From positions 1-36,345 of the forward strand of contig JACKNF010000037.1 of NCBI GenBank assembly GCA_024234995.1: DNA of 36,345 bases, written 5' to 3'. Origin of the DNA: Gammaproteobacteria bacterium (GTDB lineage Bacteria; Pseudomonadota; Gammaproteobacteria; Competibacterales; Competibacteraceae). The position numbers and the translations under genes are program-made. Shown piece after piece: positions 16,873 to 25,804 of the stretch (positions are counted from its first letter, which is position 1; every line of letters begins with the position of its first letter). The notes under the pieces are model-generated. The model did no database searches. It had not been told where the DNA came from and saw only the letters and a program-made list of their open reading frames with translations.

Positions 16873-16906
16873 AAAAAACCCCGGCGGAAGTCTACCCACG
16901 CCGGGG
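16873..16906 (-). terminator. Rho-independent terminator of the fru operon
   Basis: On the minus strand a 7-bp stem (CCCCGGC / GCCGGGG, 14-nt loop, 16879-16906) is followed by TTTTTT (16873-16878). It lies about 50 bp beyond the fruA stop. On the plus strand no T-run follows the stem, so it is not an efficient terminator for fic. Confidence 0.82.
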
Positions 16907-16957
16907 AAAGGGTCGGGAGCCACCTCTCCCGCATGTTCTATCTTTCGTTCTGGTTGA

Positions 16958-18721
16958 TCACGCTCCTGCCAATTTCAGCTTCGCCGGGGCTTCGAGGGGC
17001 CGTTTCAGGAAAAACAGCGCGCCGGCGGTCACCACGGTACCGATCACGATGGCCAGCAGATACGGACCCAGGTTCGTCACGGCATTGGGGATGGGTAGTA
17101 CGAACACGCCGCCGTGAGGCACCCGCAACTCGCAACCGAACACCATGGACAGCGCCCCGGTTACCGCAGCGCCGATCATCAGCGCCGGAATCACCCGCAG
17201 TGGATCTTTAGCCGCGTAGGGAATCGCACCTTCGGTGATGAAGGAAATGCCAAGTACGGCCGTCGCGCCGCCGGCCTCGCGTTCATCCAGCGAAAAGCGG
17301 TTTTTGAACAGCACGGTGGCCAGCGCCAGGCCCAAGGGCGGGACCATGCCCGCCGCCATCACCGCCGCCATGGGTGCGTAAACCTCACTGACGATCAAGC
17401 CAGTGGCGAAGGCATAGGCTGATTTGTTCACCGGTCCGCCCATATCGAACGCCATCATCGCGCCCAGCAACAAACCGAGGAAAATCGCGCTGCTACCCTG
17501 CATCCCTTTGAGCCAAGCGGTGATGCTGGCCAGAGCGGCGGCGACCGGTTCACCAACCACGAAGTACATCAGCAAGCCGACCACCAGCGTACCGAGCAAG
17601 GGTAGGATCAACACCGGTTTGAGACCGTCCAGGGTGCGCGGCAAGCGGATATGATCGCTCATCCATTTGACGCTGTAGCCCGCCAGGAAGCCGGCGGCGA
17701 TACCGCCCAGGAAGCCGGAACCAATGGTGCTGGCGATCATGCCGCCGATCATGCCGGGGGCGATGCCGGGCCGGTCGGCAATGGAGTAGGCAATATAGCC
17801 GGCCAACACCGGCACCATTAAGGTGAAACCCGCCTTTGCGCCGATCTGGAACAGCGTCCAGCCCAAGGTTCCAGCATTCGCGTCCTCGAAGACATTGATC
17901 CCGCCGATGGCGAAACTGATCGCAATCAGCAAACCGCCAGCGACCACGAAGGGGATCATGTAGGACACGCCGGTCATCAAATGCTTGTACGCGCCGGTAC
18001 GGGTTGCAGCCTGCTGCGCTTTGGCCTGCTTGACCCGCGCGTCATAGTCCGCGTCGTCGGTGTCGGCGCCTTGAATTTTGGCTTGCTCAATCGCGGTGCG
18101 CACCAAGGCGGCCCCGTCATGAATCGCGGTCTTGGTGCTGGCTTCGTGGAGACGTTTGCCGGCAAAGCGGCTTTTATCCACCTGGGTGTCGGCAGCGATG
18201 ATGACCAGATCGGCGGCGGCGATATCCTCGGCGGTCAGATTATTTTTCGCTCCAACCGAACCCTGGGTTTCCACCTTGATGGCGTGGCCCTGACTTTTGG
18301 CGCCCTGCTCCAGACCTTCCGCCGCCATGAAGGTATGGGCGATGCCGGTCGGGCAGGACGTGATCGCAACGATCTTCAAACCCGCCGCAGGCGGCGTAGC
18401 AGGCTTGGCCGCGGCTGGAACATGGGCCAGCGCGGTTTTGATGACATCCACCCCGTTGCGAATCGCCGGTTCAGTGGTGGTTTCATAGAGCGGCTTATCG
18501 GCGAAGCGGGCGGCGTCAACTCGGGTATCGGCGGCGATAATGACCACATCAGCCGCGGCGATATCAGCGTCGGACAGGGTGTTACGGGTTCCGACCGAAC
18601 CCTGCGTCTCGACCTGGATTTCGTAACCCAGCGCTTTAGCGGCCTGCTCCAGTCCTTCGGCGGCCATGATGGTGTGCGCAATGCCGGTGGGACATGCGGT
18701 GACGGCAACAATTTTGGTCAT
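16958..18721 (-). CDS. fruA: Fructose PTS permease EIIB-EIIB-EIIC
   Basis: Membrane component that phosphorylates fructose to fructose-1-phosphate during uptake. The ATG at 18721, with GAAGGAGC upstream, is preferred over one 13 codons earlier, giving 587 residues. Two tandem IIB domains each carry an intact phospho-cysteine loop (TACPTGIAHT near residue 8 and TSCPTGIAHT near residue 119). An alanine-rich linker leads to a IIC domain with multiple membrane helices and the family motifs MGGPVNKSAYAF and EGAIPYAAKDPLRVIP. It is the third gene of fruBKA, 31 bp after fruK. The E. coli protein lacks the cysteine motif in its first domain, so two active sites here are notable. Confidence 0.93.
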   Translation of the reverse strand: MTKIVAVTACPTGIAHTIMAAEGLEQAAKALGYEIQVETQGSVGTRNTLSDADIAAADVVIIAADTRVDAARFADKPLYETTTEPAIRNGVDVIKTALAHVPAAAKPATPPAAGLKIVAITSCPTGIAHTFMAAEGLEQGAKSQGHAIKVETQGSVGAKNNLTAEDIAAADLVIIAADTQVDKSRFAGKRLHEASTKTAIHDGAALVRTAIEQAKIQGADTDDADYDARVKQAKAQQAATRTGAYKHLMTGVSYMIPFVVAGGLLIAISFAIGGINVFEDANAGTLGWTLFQIGAKAGFTLMVPVLAGYIAYSIADRPGIAPGMIGGMIASTIGSGFLGGIAAGFLAGYSVKWMSDHIRLPRTLDGLKPVLILPLLGTLVVGLLMYFVVGEPVAAALASITAWLKGMQGSSAIFLGLLLGAMMAFDMGGPVNKSAYAFATGLIVSEVYAPMAAVMAAGMVPPLGLALATVLFKNRFSLDEREAGGATAVLGISFITEGAIPYAAKDPLRVIPALMIGAAVTGALSMVFGCELRVPHGGVFVLPIPNAVTNLGPYLLAIVIGTVVTAGALFFLKRPLEAPAKLKLAGA

Positions 18722-18752
18722 ATTCGATGCTCCTTCGGTTCTGATTTTGTCT

Positions 18753-19736
18753 TCAATCAACGGGGGTGACAGCGACCTGTCCGGCCAAGGCGCGGACTTC
18801 GGGGGGGCGGGGCAAATGCGGTCCCAACCGGGTCAGCTTGGCGGCGGAGAAAGCAGTGGCCAGTTGCGCGGTTTCCGCCAGGGATAAATCTTCAAGACGG
18901 GCGGCGACCAAACCGGCAACCATGGCATCGCCCGCGCCGACGGTGCTGATGACCGCAACCTTGAGCGGATGGGCGTGCAACGCTTGTTCACTCGTCAGGA
19001 ACAGGGCGCCGTCGCTACCGAGCGAGACGACCACCCAGGCGGGCGCCGGCGGGCTGTGCAACAATTCCCGTCCTGCGGCGATCAGGGAGGCCAGACTATC
19101 GAGGGAGCGACCCAGTAATTCCGCCAGTTCGTGCCGATTGGGCTTGATCATCCGTGGACCGGCGGCCAGGGCAGCCTTGAGCGGCGCGCCGCTGGTGTCC
19201 AGCAGCACCGACGCGCCCGCCGCCTGTACCCGTTCGGTGATGGTTGCGTAGGTATTCACCGGCATCCCCGGTGGCAAGCTGCCGGACAGCACGATCCAGT
19301 CGACCTGCTCCGCCAGCCGTTCGAGCCGCTCCAGAATCTGGTTCAGCACATCTGCTGCAGCGTCCGGCGTAAATTCCGTTCCCGGCATGTTGAGATCGGT
19401 GGTTTCACCGCTGACCGTATCCGCCAGCTTGGTATTGATCCGGGTCAGACCATCCAGGTAGCAGCAATGGTTAGCGATCTTCTTGCGCTGAAACAGCTCT
19501 TCAAAGAGCGCGGCATTATCGCGGCCCAGTTGACCGGCGACAGCGACCGGTACGCCGAAATCGGACAAGCAGGACGCCACATTGACGGCTTTACCGCCAA
19601 CGTCGATTTGCATCCGCAATGCCCGGTTGACTGCGCCGGGTTGCAGGCCAGCGACTTCAATGGTTTGATCCAGGGCAGGATTCAGCGCCACCGTGACCAC
19701 CCGCGGGGCATTGACTACAGGACTCAAGGCACTCAT
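18753..19736 (-). CDS. fruK: 1-phosphofructokinase
   Basis: PfkB-family kinase of 327 residues converting fructose-1-phosphate plus ATP to fructose-1,6-bisphosphate in the cytoplasm. The N-terminus ALNPALDQTI and the glycine-rich DVGGKAVNVASCL near residue 45 are typical of FruK and tagatose-6-phosphate kinases. STVGAGDAMVAG near 264-275 holds the catalytic Asp270. Its ATG overlaps the fruB stop as ATGA, with GAGGT 7 nt upstream inside fruB, so translation is probably coupled. Position between fruB and fruA gives the standard fruBKA order. Confidence 0.94.
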   Translation of the reverse strand: MSALSPVVNAPRVVTVALNPALDQTIEVAGLQPGAVNRALRMQIDVGGKAVNVASCLSDFGVPVAVAGQLGRDNAALFEELFQRKKIANHCCYLDGLTRINTKLADTVSGETTDLNMPGTEFTPDAAADVLNQILERLERLAEQVDWIVLSGSLPPGMPVNTYATITERVQAAGASVLLDTSGAPLKAALAAGPRMIKPNRHELAELLGRSLDSLASLIAAGRELLHSPPAPAWVVVSLGSDGALFLTSEQALHAHPLKVAVISTVGAGDAMVAGLVAARLEDLSLAETAQLATAFSAAKLTRLGPHLPRPPEVRALAGQVAVTPVD

Positions 19737-22234
19737 AGCGCGCGCACCTCATCAGCAGTACGGGCGCATAACGCCTGACGGGCCAATTCCTGCATGGCGG
19801 TCCGCGATTCACCACGCAATGTGGCTTTCACCGGAGCGATATCCTGGGCGCTCATGCTCAGCTCATCGACGCCCAGACCGGTCAGAATCCGCGCGCCCAG
19901 CGGATCGCCAGCCAGTCCGCCGCAGACCCCAACCCAACCGCTACCGCCGGATCGGCTCGCGGTTTGCGCGCCGCGCACCGTGGCGTCAATCAGATTCAGT
20001 ACCGCTGGATGCAGGCTATCCGCTTGCGCCGCCAGTTCCGGGTGTTGGCGATCCACCGCCAGCGTGTACTGCGTTAGGTCGTTAGTGCCGATGGAGAAGA
20101 AATCGACTTGGGCCGCGAAGCGGTCGGCGAGGACGGCTACCGCCGGGATTTCCACCATGATGCCCAGCTTAACCTCGGGGCCGTTGACCTGCTGGCGAGC
20201 GCGTTCGCAGTGTTCGCGCAGCGCTTCAATTTCGCCCAGATGGGTGACCATCGGGAACATGATCCACAGCGGCCCATGCTGGGCGGCGCGGTACAAGGCC
20301 CGCAACTGGGCATACAACAAATCCTGGCGCTGTAATAGCAAACGCGCGCCGCGCACGCCGAGGAAGGGGTTCTCTTCATGCGGCAAATTAAGATAAGGAA
20401 CCTGTTTGTCGCCGCCAATATCCAGCGCCCGGATGATCAGCCGGCGACCGGCCAGCACTTCGATCATCTCGCGATAGACCTGGTATTGCTCCTCCTCGTC
20501 CGGGGCGTTATCGCGCTCCAGGAATAGGAATTCGGTGCGCATCAGACCAATCCCTTCCGCGCCCGCGTCGACGGCAGCGGCAGCCTGCTTCGGATTGGCG
20601 ACATTCGCGGCGATTTCCACGGTGTAGCCATCGGTGGTGGTCGCCGGTTGGTGACGCACGGCGCGTAGCGCTTCACGGGCGGCCTGTTGCCGGATGATGA
20701 CTTCGGTGACGCTGCGTTGATCCTTCTCGCTGACGTCCACATAGAGGCAACCACTGCCGCCATCGATGACCGCCATGCCGCCTTCCAGCGCGGTCAACAA
20801 CGTGGGGCCTGCCGCAACGATCGCCGGTAGCCCTAAGGTTCGCGCCAGAATTGCGGTATGCGAGGTGGGGCCGCCCACGCTGGTCGCTAATCCCCGGATC
20901 TGGCGCGTGTCGAGCTGCAGCGTGTCGGAAGGGGTCAGATCTTCCGCGACCAGAATCGATGGTTCAGTGAGCGTCATTTGCCGCCGTTCGATGCCGAGCA
21001 ATTGGGCCAGCACTTGTTCGCCGACATCGCGCAAATCCAGCGCCCGGGCGGCCAGCAAGGGATCAGCGACCTGTTGCAGCTTCTCGATCCGTGCCCGCAA
21101 TGCCCGTTGCCAGGACCAGGCCGCGCCGTGGCCTTGCATGATCGTGGCGAGGGCATCACGCACCAGCACTGGATCGGCCAATAGTTCGCGCTGGGCGGCG
21201 AAGATCGCGGCTTCGGCGGCGCTGAGCCGCTGGCGGGTGCGCGCTTCCAGCTCCTCGCGCTGGGTGCGAACGGCTAATAAAGCCTGTTCCAGCGCTTCAC
21301 CCTCGGCCACGACATCGCCGGCTTGATCGGTGACCTGAAAGCGCTGCGAGATATGGCGGACCAGCTTGCCAATTGCCAGTCCCGGACTGGCGCTGATGCC
21401 GTAGAGGGTGGTGGGCGAACCAGTCGGTGTCCAGTCCGGCGCCGTCTTGCGCGCGGCCAACGCATTGCGGCGGGCGCGCTCGGCGTCGGCCTTTTCCTCG
21501 GCGGACAAGCCGCACACCGTTTCGTGGAGGGCTTTCAGCGCCTTTTGCGCATCAGCGCCTCGGGCCGCCAGCCGCAGTGTAGCGCCGCAGGTCACGCCCA
21601 AGGCCAGTAAACCGGTCAGCGTTTTGGCGTCGGCAAACTCACTACCTTTGTAGATCCGCAGTTCGCAAGAGAAGCGCTTGGCGGTCTCGACCCAGCGGGT
21701 TGCCGGACGGGCGTGTAAGCCGTTGGGATAATCCACCGTCCATTCGACCTCGGCATCTGCCGGCCAGGCTGGCGCGACCGGCGTTTCTACAACCGGCGCG
21801 GACTCTGCGGCGTCGGCCAGCGCCGCGATCAACACCAGTGGGTTTTCCGCATGGAACAGGGTGTCAAGCGCTTCGGGCTGCTGCATCAGGCGGGTCAGGC
21901 GGCGCAGCAGGGCGATGTGTTCGTCGGACTGAGCGGCGATCGCCACCACCAGGTAGGCTTTCTGGCCTTCATTCCATTCGACGCCATTGGGTACTTGCAG
22001 AATGGCGATGCCGGTGTGGTGGATCAGATGACGGTCCTCAATCATCCCATGGGGGATGGCCACGCCGCCGCCGAGGAAAGTGTTGGCGACCTGCTCACGT
22101 TTCAACAGGCTATCGATGTAGGCAGGTTCGATATAGCCGGCGTCGGCCAGTAATTCACCAGCACGCTGGATCGCTTCATCTTTATTCTGCACGCGAACGT
22201 CCAGACGGATGCAGGATCTAGAAATCGTTTTCAT
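19733..22234 (-). CDS. fruB: Multiphosphoryl transfer protein EIIA(Fru)-HPr-EI
   Basis: Cytoplasmic phosphoryl relay that passes phosphate from phosphoenolpyruvate to FruA. In order: EIIA-Fru with the active His62 in AIPHGMIED, HPr with His174 in NGLHARPATR, and enzyme I from about residue 278 (YGISASPGLAIGK) with His459 in GGPTSHTAILAR, the PEP-binding IRALDIGGDKQ region and VEIPAVAVLADRF. The frame is open 52 codons further, but the ATG at 22234, with GGAGAT upstream, starts the EIIA domain properly and gives 833 residues. The extra codons would also run through the promoter. First gene of fruBKA. Confidence 0.94.
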   Translation of the reverse strand: MKTISRSCIRLDVRVQNKDEAIQRAGELLADAGYIEPAYIDSLLKREQVANTFLGGGVAIPHGMIEDRHLIHHTGIAILQVPNGVEWNEGQKAYLVVAIAAQSDEHIALLRRLTRLMQQPEALDTLFHAENPLVLIAALADAAESAPVVETPVAPAWPADAEVEWTVDYPNGLHARPATRWVETAKRFSCELRIYKGSEFADAKTLTGLLALGVTCGATLRLAARGADAQKALKALHETVCGLSAEEKADAERARRNALAARKTAPDWTPTGSPTTLYGISASPGLAIGKLVRHISQRFQVTDQAGDVVAEGEALEQALLAVRTQREELEARTRQRLSAAEAAIFAAQRELLADPVLVRDALATIMQGHGAAWSWQRALRARIEKLQQVADPLLAARALDLRDVGEQVLAQLLGIERRQMTLTEPSILVAEDLTPSDTLQLDTRQIRGLATSVGGPTSHTAILARTLGLPAIVAAGPTLLTALEGGMAVIDGGSGCLYVDVSEKDQRSVTEVIIRQQAAREALRAVRHQPATTTDGYTVEIAANVANPKQAAAAVDAGAEGIGLMRTEFLFLERDNAPDEEEQYQVYREMIEVLAGRRLIIRALDIGGDKQVPYLNLPHEENPFLGVRGARLLLQRQDLLYAQLRALYRAAQHGPLWIMFPMVTHLGEIEALREHCERARQQVNGPEVKLGIMVEIPAVAVLADRFAAQVDFFSIGTNDLTQYTLAVDRQHPELAAQADSLHPAVLNLIDATVRGAQTASRSGGSGWVGVCGGLAGDPLGARILTGLGVDELSMSAQDIAPVKATLRGESRTAMQELARQALCARTADEVRAL

Positions 22235-22235
22235 A
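22219..22235. promoter_or_regulatory. Second operator at the fruB start codon
   Basis: TAGAAATCGTTTTCATA, identical over 17 bases to 14455-14471. Here it covers the fruB start codon and the next four codons. Its centre is about 56 bp from the operator at 22276-22289. Confidence 0.58.
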
Positions 22236-22273
22236 TTTATCTCCAAGGTGGTATGCGTTTTTGACACAATAAA

Positions 22274-22302
22274 TTTGTAATCGATTACATTTAGAATGTC
22301 AA
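22274..22302 (-). promoter_or_regulatory. fruBKA promoter
   Basis: On the minus strand: consensus -35 TTGACA (22297-22302), 17-bp spacer, -10 TACAAA (22274-22279). The palindromic operator overlaps the -10 and spacer at the same offset as in the porin promoter. Confidence 0.7.
22276..22289. promoter_or_regulatory. LacI-type operator in the fruB promoter
   Basis: TGTAATCGATTACA is a perfect 14-bp palindrome with a central CG, the best of the three related sites in the window. It overlaps the -10 of the fruB promoter. Confidence 0.78.
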
Positions 22303-22321
22303 GCAAAAATTTTCTGGCCAA

Positions 22322-22350
22322 CATGGGGGTTTGAGGCGCAGTGGATACTG
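22322..22350 (-). repeat. Short copy 3 of the dispersed repeat
   Basis: GGGGGTTTGAGGCGCAGTGG followed by ATACTGG matches the first half of the repeat at 5208-5252. It marks where the fru operon upstream region gives way to the accessory zone. Confidence 0.5.
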
Positions 22351-23161
22351 GCCTAGTGGGAGGGTAGCTGCGATATAAAGCCACTTGCATGAATGCTATG
22401 GATTGGGCATAACGCAGTCGTTGCTCCAGCGCACCCCGGCTGGGGGCAAAAAATCAGAACGCTTCGCGTTTGCTGAAGAGGATCAGCATCCCCTCGGTCA
22501 AAAGCTCTATACCCTCTCCCGGTAAGCCTTGGCTCAGGTGCTGCAGTTGGTGCAGGGCCTCTTCGCTCAAGGGCAGCCTTACGAACAGGTCTTGGAGAAA
22601 CTGATGCCCGCTTGATACCACTTTACACTGCGTAACCCGGTTAACTTTCCAAGTCGTGCGATGAAACAAACCCGCCGAACCCCCGCTTTCACCACCCGCT
22701 GGATGGACATTCCAAGGGTCCGGTGAAACGTATCCGACCGCCGACCGTGGCCCGATTTGTTTCTGTGGTAGGCGCAGTGCACCGGTCGCCACCTCTGTCC
22801 CCGTGAATGGGATATATTGAGGTAAGCCATTGAGTAGCCAAAACACACTGTCTACTTCCAGCACTAGGTGGAACGCATCGCCCAAGGGCCGATTAAGGGA
22901 CAAGAAAGATCAGTTTTTCTAGCACTGTTTTCCGCAGCACCTTCCCTGTTCCGCTTTGCAGTCCACCAACGGCGCGATAGTCACGCTTTTTCTTTTGTCT
23001 GCGGACCTGCTGGAATGAACCCTATGGGCACTCCACCTGTTGACACGAACGTTGACACGGGTAGCGGATGCTCTCGGCAGGTTTCACGCGGCCGCTTGAA
23101 GGGCGGCAAACCGCTCCTCAAACGGCACATCGTCTTCTTCAGCCTCCACCGCTGCGACATA
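22351..23161. other. No intact gene; decayed coding fragments
   Basis: Minus-strand open frames of 90 to 150 codons exist but have no recognisable motifs or good start sites. A plus-strand fragment at 22526-22615 (LAQVLQLVQGLFAQGQPYEQ and a short tail to a stop) has protein-like composition. It continues upstream in the same frame beyond one stop codon, so it may be the end of a decayed gene. A minus-strand frame across about 23090-23280 is also open, but overlaps the IS66 fragment. Confidence 0.35.
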
Positions 23162-23281
23162 CCCCTGGCGACGGAGGCGCTCCAGCGGATCGGCGCGCTC
23201 TACGCCCTTGAAGCCGAGATTCGAGGTCAGTTGGCCGAAGCCCGCAAGAACGCGCGCCAAGTGCGCGGACGCAAAACCTGA
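23162..23281 (+). pseudogene. IS66-family transposase, internal fragment
   Basis: About 39 codons matching the IS66 TnpC region that reads EALQRIGALYALEAEIRG followed by QLAEARKNARQ, then a stop. Both flanks lack further similarity in this frame. A C-terminal IS66 fragment in the same orientation lies at 25805-26056, so the two may come from one broken element. Confidence 0.72.
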
Positions 23282-23563
23282 GGTGGTTCCGTTTTCTCAT
23301 TTAAAAAAATCATTTTTCCGCATCTGTTGTGCTGCTTGTCGCGCATAAGGAGATAGGGGTTGGCCGGCATGTGTTCCTAAACACAAAAAACGTGATGAGG
23401 ATCGCGAACCGGCTATTCCCCTTGCGAAAGCGGCTGTTTCGACTGGTTCGTCGCCGTTGGCCCCACCAGCGGTCAACCACCGTGGAGCCGTTTTGATCGC
23501 ATTGGACCACAAAGCAAACATCCCGTTTTTCTAATCTCAACCATCCCATGGCAGGAAATACCG

Positions 23564-24622
23564 ATGGCCAACTTGACTCCAGCACAGCGTTCGACCTTGA
23601 CGAACGCGCAAAAGCAACTGGAAGCCGCCTTGGCGAGAATCAGGCAGCTCCAGAACATTTCGACCAACTACTTTAAGGAAGGCAATCAATTACTCGATAG
23701 GGCCAAGCAAGCGCTTGATAAGCTTTATAAGACCTATGAGTTGGCCGCGCGCAATCAAAAAGTGATTCTCACCCGAGCGAGAGTCCACTCCTCCTCAAGC
23801 CGCTTCAGTCACTTTCTCACGACTTTATCCTTCGTGTTAGGGTATCCGGGTAATCTCGGTTGGGTGGCCACCATGAGCATGGGTTTTGATTCACTGGGTC
23901 AAGCGTTCCAAACGGCTTCTGTCCCGAAGGCGCTCGCCTTAAACCCTTCGCCTGCGAGCAAGTCGATCTCCTCGGTCGAACTCGGGAATTTGTTCAGTCA
24001 TCCGAATGTGTTTCAGGCGCTCAAGGAGGCCGATTCCGGCAAAGCGCTGCTCGCGATGGCCGAAGATCTACTGATGCTGGCCCATGTGGAGATGCGATTC
24101 AGTACGCTGTATGCATCGCTGAATCAGATTTATATTCAGATCAATCAACTGCTCGACGGACGGTTGAACGGCGCGGTATCGGCGGATTCCGTCATCGCGG
24201 CAGCCAGCCGTTCATCGGGTTTGGGGAAGCAAATCGATGTGCTCGCGCGCGAGCTCGAAAAACCCAAGAAATTGCTCGAAGCGTTAAACAAAGCCGCAAA
24301 GGCTTGTGCGCTCAAGAATCAGCAAACCGGCGTCCGGGAAATGGAAAGGTGGATCTGGGTGGTTTGGATCGCCAATCTCAAATTAGGTGCTTGGAGCGGT
24401 CCCGGCTTTGCTCCCACGACAATCAACAAACGTAATGCGGATGCGCTCGATGTGGATTTGATCGAAAATCAGCTGAAGCGATTGAACATCATCGGGCCAA
24501 ACAGTTTGCTCAAGGTGGATTTCGGTGCGTGGACCACGAATGAAGATGAGAACGACGCCGTCCGCGCGGCATTCCGCTTGGCCTATCCTGGAAAACCTTT
24601 GCCGCTAGTCGGTCGCCGATGA
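23564..24622 (+). CDS. Hypothetical helical protein
   Basis: 352 residues, family not recognised. The first 70 residues are strongly helical with heptad-like spacing (NAQKQLEAALARIRQLQNI, LLDRAKQALDKLYKTYELAA), so a coiled coil is likely. A weakly hydrophobic stretch (FLTTLSFVLGYPGNLGWVA) lies near residues 84-102, but there is no signal peptide. Further helical segments and a WIWVVWIANLKLGAW patch near 262 follow. AGGAA lies about 6 nt before the ATG. Base composition is less GC-rich than the neighbouring metabolic genes. It sits between two IS66 fragments, so it is probably acquired cargo. No function is proposed. Confidence 0.75.
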   Translation: MANLTPAQRSTLTNAQKQLEAALARIRQLQNISTNYFKEGNQLLDRAKQALDKLYKTYELAARNQKVILTRARVHSSSSRFSHFLTTLSFVLGYPGNLGWVATMSMGFDSLGQAFQTASVPKALALNPSPASKSISSVELGNLFSHPNVFQALKEADSGKALLAMAEDLLMLAHVEMRFSTLYASLNQIYIQINQLLDGRLNGAVSADSVIAAASRSSGLGKQIDVLARELEKPKKLLEALNKAAKACALKNQQTGVREMERWIWVVWIANLKLGAWSGPGFAPTTINKRNADALDVDLIENQLKRLNIIGPNSLLKVDFGAWTTNEDENDAVRAAFRLAYPGKPLPLVGRR

Positions 24623-24676
24623 GGGCATTCTCGTGGGTCAAATGGCATGCTTGTCGCCATGAAGCCACACCGCTAA

Positions 24677-24802
24677 ACCGTCTGGGTGCTGAATCCCAAA
24701 GCACTACCGGGATTCCTGGCGCATCAGCCGCGAATATTGAGCGAAGCCGAGGTGCAATTGGCGACCTATCATCTGAGCCGGTTCATCCGGACCACGGTTT
24801 GA
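24677..24802 (+). pseudogene. C-terminal fragment of an unrecognised gene
   Basis: An open frame of 41 codons (TVWVLNPKALPGFLAHQPRI, then LSEAEVQLATYHLSRFIRTT and a final V) ending in TGA at 24800-24802. The same frame looks protein-like before a TAA at 24674, so one nonsense mutation seems to interrupt it. It ends 3 bp before the lipoprotein start, as expected for neighbours in an operon. Confidence 0.4.
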
Positions 24803-24805
24803 TCG

Positions 24806-25344
24806 ATGCGCTCGATCTGTTGTGCTTTTCTGATTCTGTTGGGATACGCACTGACCGGTTGTACGGAACCGGTGCGGACACCCCGGCCGATCTGGCTACA
24901 CTCGACCAGCGGGCGGAAGGCCGCGACGCCGAGGCCCAGTTTCAGCTCGGCATGCGCTATATGATCGGCGACGGTGTGCGACTGGACGAATCCGCCGCGC
25001 TCAATTGGATGCGTCAAGCCGCTGATCAAGGCCATGCCGCCGCCCAGTACCAGTTGGGCAGCTACTACACGCTAGAGCCACATCGTGATTTTCCCCGCGC
25101 GGCAGACCTGCTGACCTTATCCGCCCGTCAAGGTTATGCCCCTGCTCAATCGAGCTTGGCCATGCTTCATCTGCTCGGTGCGGGCGTGCCTCAAGACCGC
25201 ATTGAGGCTTATGCCTGGCTGTTGTTGGCCGCGCCGCAAGGGGATCAGGAAGGGATTAATCTGCAATTACGGCTTCAAGCAGCGTTGAATACGGATGAGC
25301 AGCAGGAAGCGCAGCGACGGGCCTGGCAGTACGCCCGTCAGTGA
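24806..25344 (+). CDS. Sel1-repeat lipoprotein, with a frameshift after the signal peptide
   Basis: From ATG 24806 a lipoprotein signal peptide reads MRSICCAFLILLGYALTGC, with the lipobox LTGC. About 24 codons in, near 24878, one base appears lost, and the remaining protein continues in the next frame. That part carries about three Sel1 (TPR-like) repeats: AEAQFQLGMRYMIGDGV, AAAQYQLGSYYTLEP and APAQSSLAMLHLLGAGV. Sel1 proteins usually act as protein-interaction scaffolds; this one would be anchored in the outer or inner membrane facing the periplasm. The Sel1 frame is open back to 24619, but the upstream residues look random, so the lipoprotein start is preferred. Whether the frameshift is real is unknown. 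Confidence 0.72.
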
Positions 25345-25443
25345 TAGCCAGGCCCTGAACGAGGGGTCAAAAGTCTAGGACAAATTTGCTACAGTCGAAG
25401 GTATTCTCCTCGACTGGATAGCAGGATGGCTCGACGCACTTCA

Positions 25444-25763
25444 TCAAAAAAACTGGTTGTGTTGCGTTAGTTTCTGACAGACGAGCTTGACCCTCTCTGG
25501 ACGGAATGAGGCTGCCAGGGAATAGAACTGATTGGCGGCGGAGAGACTTGGCCCTTCGGCCATGATCCTCTGCCCTTTTTCTTAATCATGTGCATCCGTT
25601 CGATGCCTTGCAGGGTCACTCGGGCGGAACGGAAGGATTGGAATCCCAACATCGGCCGGACGATGCGTTTAACCGCGCGATGATCCTGTTCGATTAAATT
25701 GTTTAAGTACTTGTTTTGGCGAATCTCAATGGCGTGACCGGTTTCCTCTTGGCACCGCTGGGT
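25444..25763 (-). pseudogene. IS6-family transposase, C-terminal fragment with a frameshift
   Basis: About 105 codons of an IS6-type transposase end. IEIRQNKYLNNLIEQDHRAV and RPMLGFQSFRSARVTLQGIE are diagnostic and include the last acidic residue of the DDE triad (Glu in IEQDHR). An A-run near 25590 shifts the frame; beyond it the true tail reads AEGPSLSAANQFYSLAASF to a stop at 25444. The catalytic N-terminal part is missing upstream of about 25763, where the IS66 fragment begins on the other strand. Confidence 0.83.
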
Positions 25764-25804
25764 CTTGCCACGCGGCGACTCCGGACCGCCGCGATCGACC
25801 CCTG

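Noticed and set aside
22235..22390. 52-codon extension of fruB upstream
   Set aside because: It crosses the promoter and operator, and the EIIA domain with a good ribosome binding site begins at 22234.
22454..22903. 149-codon minus-strand frame upstream of the IS66 fragment
   Set aside because: No family resemblance or start signal, and plus-strand fragments in the same area look more protein-like.
24619..24805. Start of the Sel1 protein at 24619
   Set aside because: The residues before the repeats look random, another coding fragment overlaps in a different frame, and a lipoprotein signal lies at 24806.
25426..25470. 15-codon plus-strand frame beginning MARRTSSKK
   Set aside because: Antisense to the tail of the IS6 transposase fragment; no evidence for expression.
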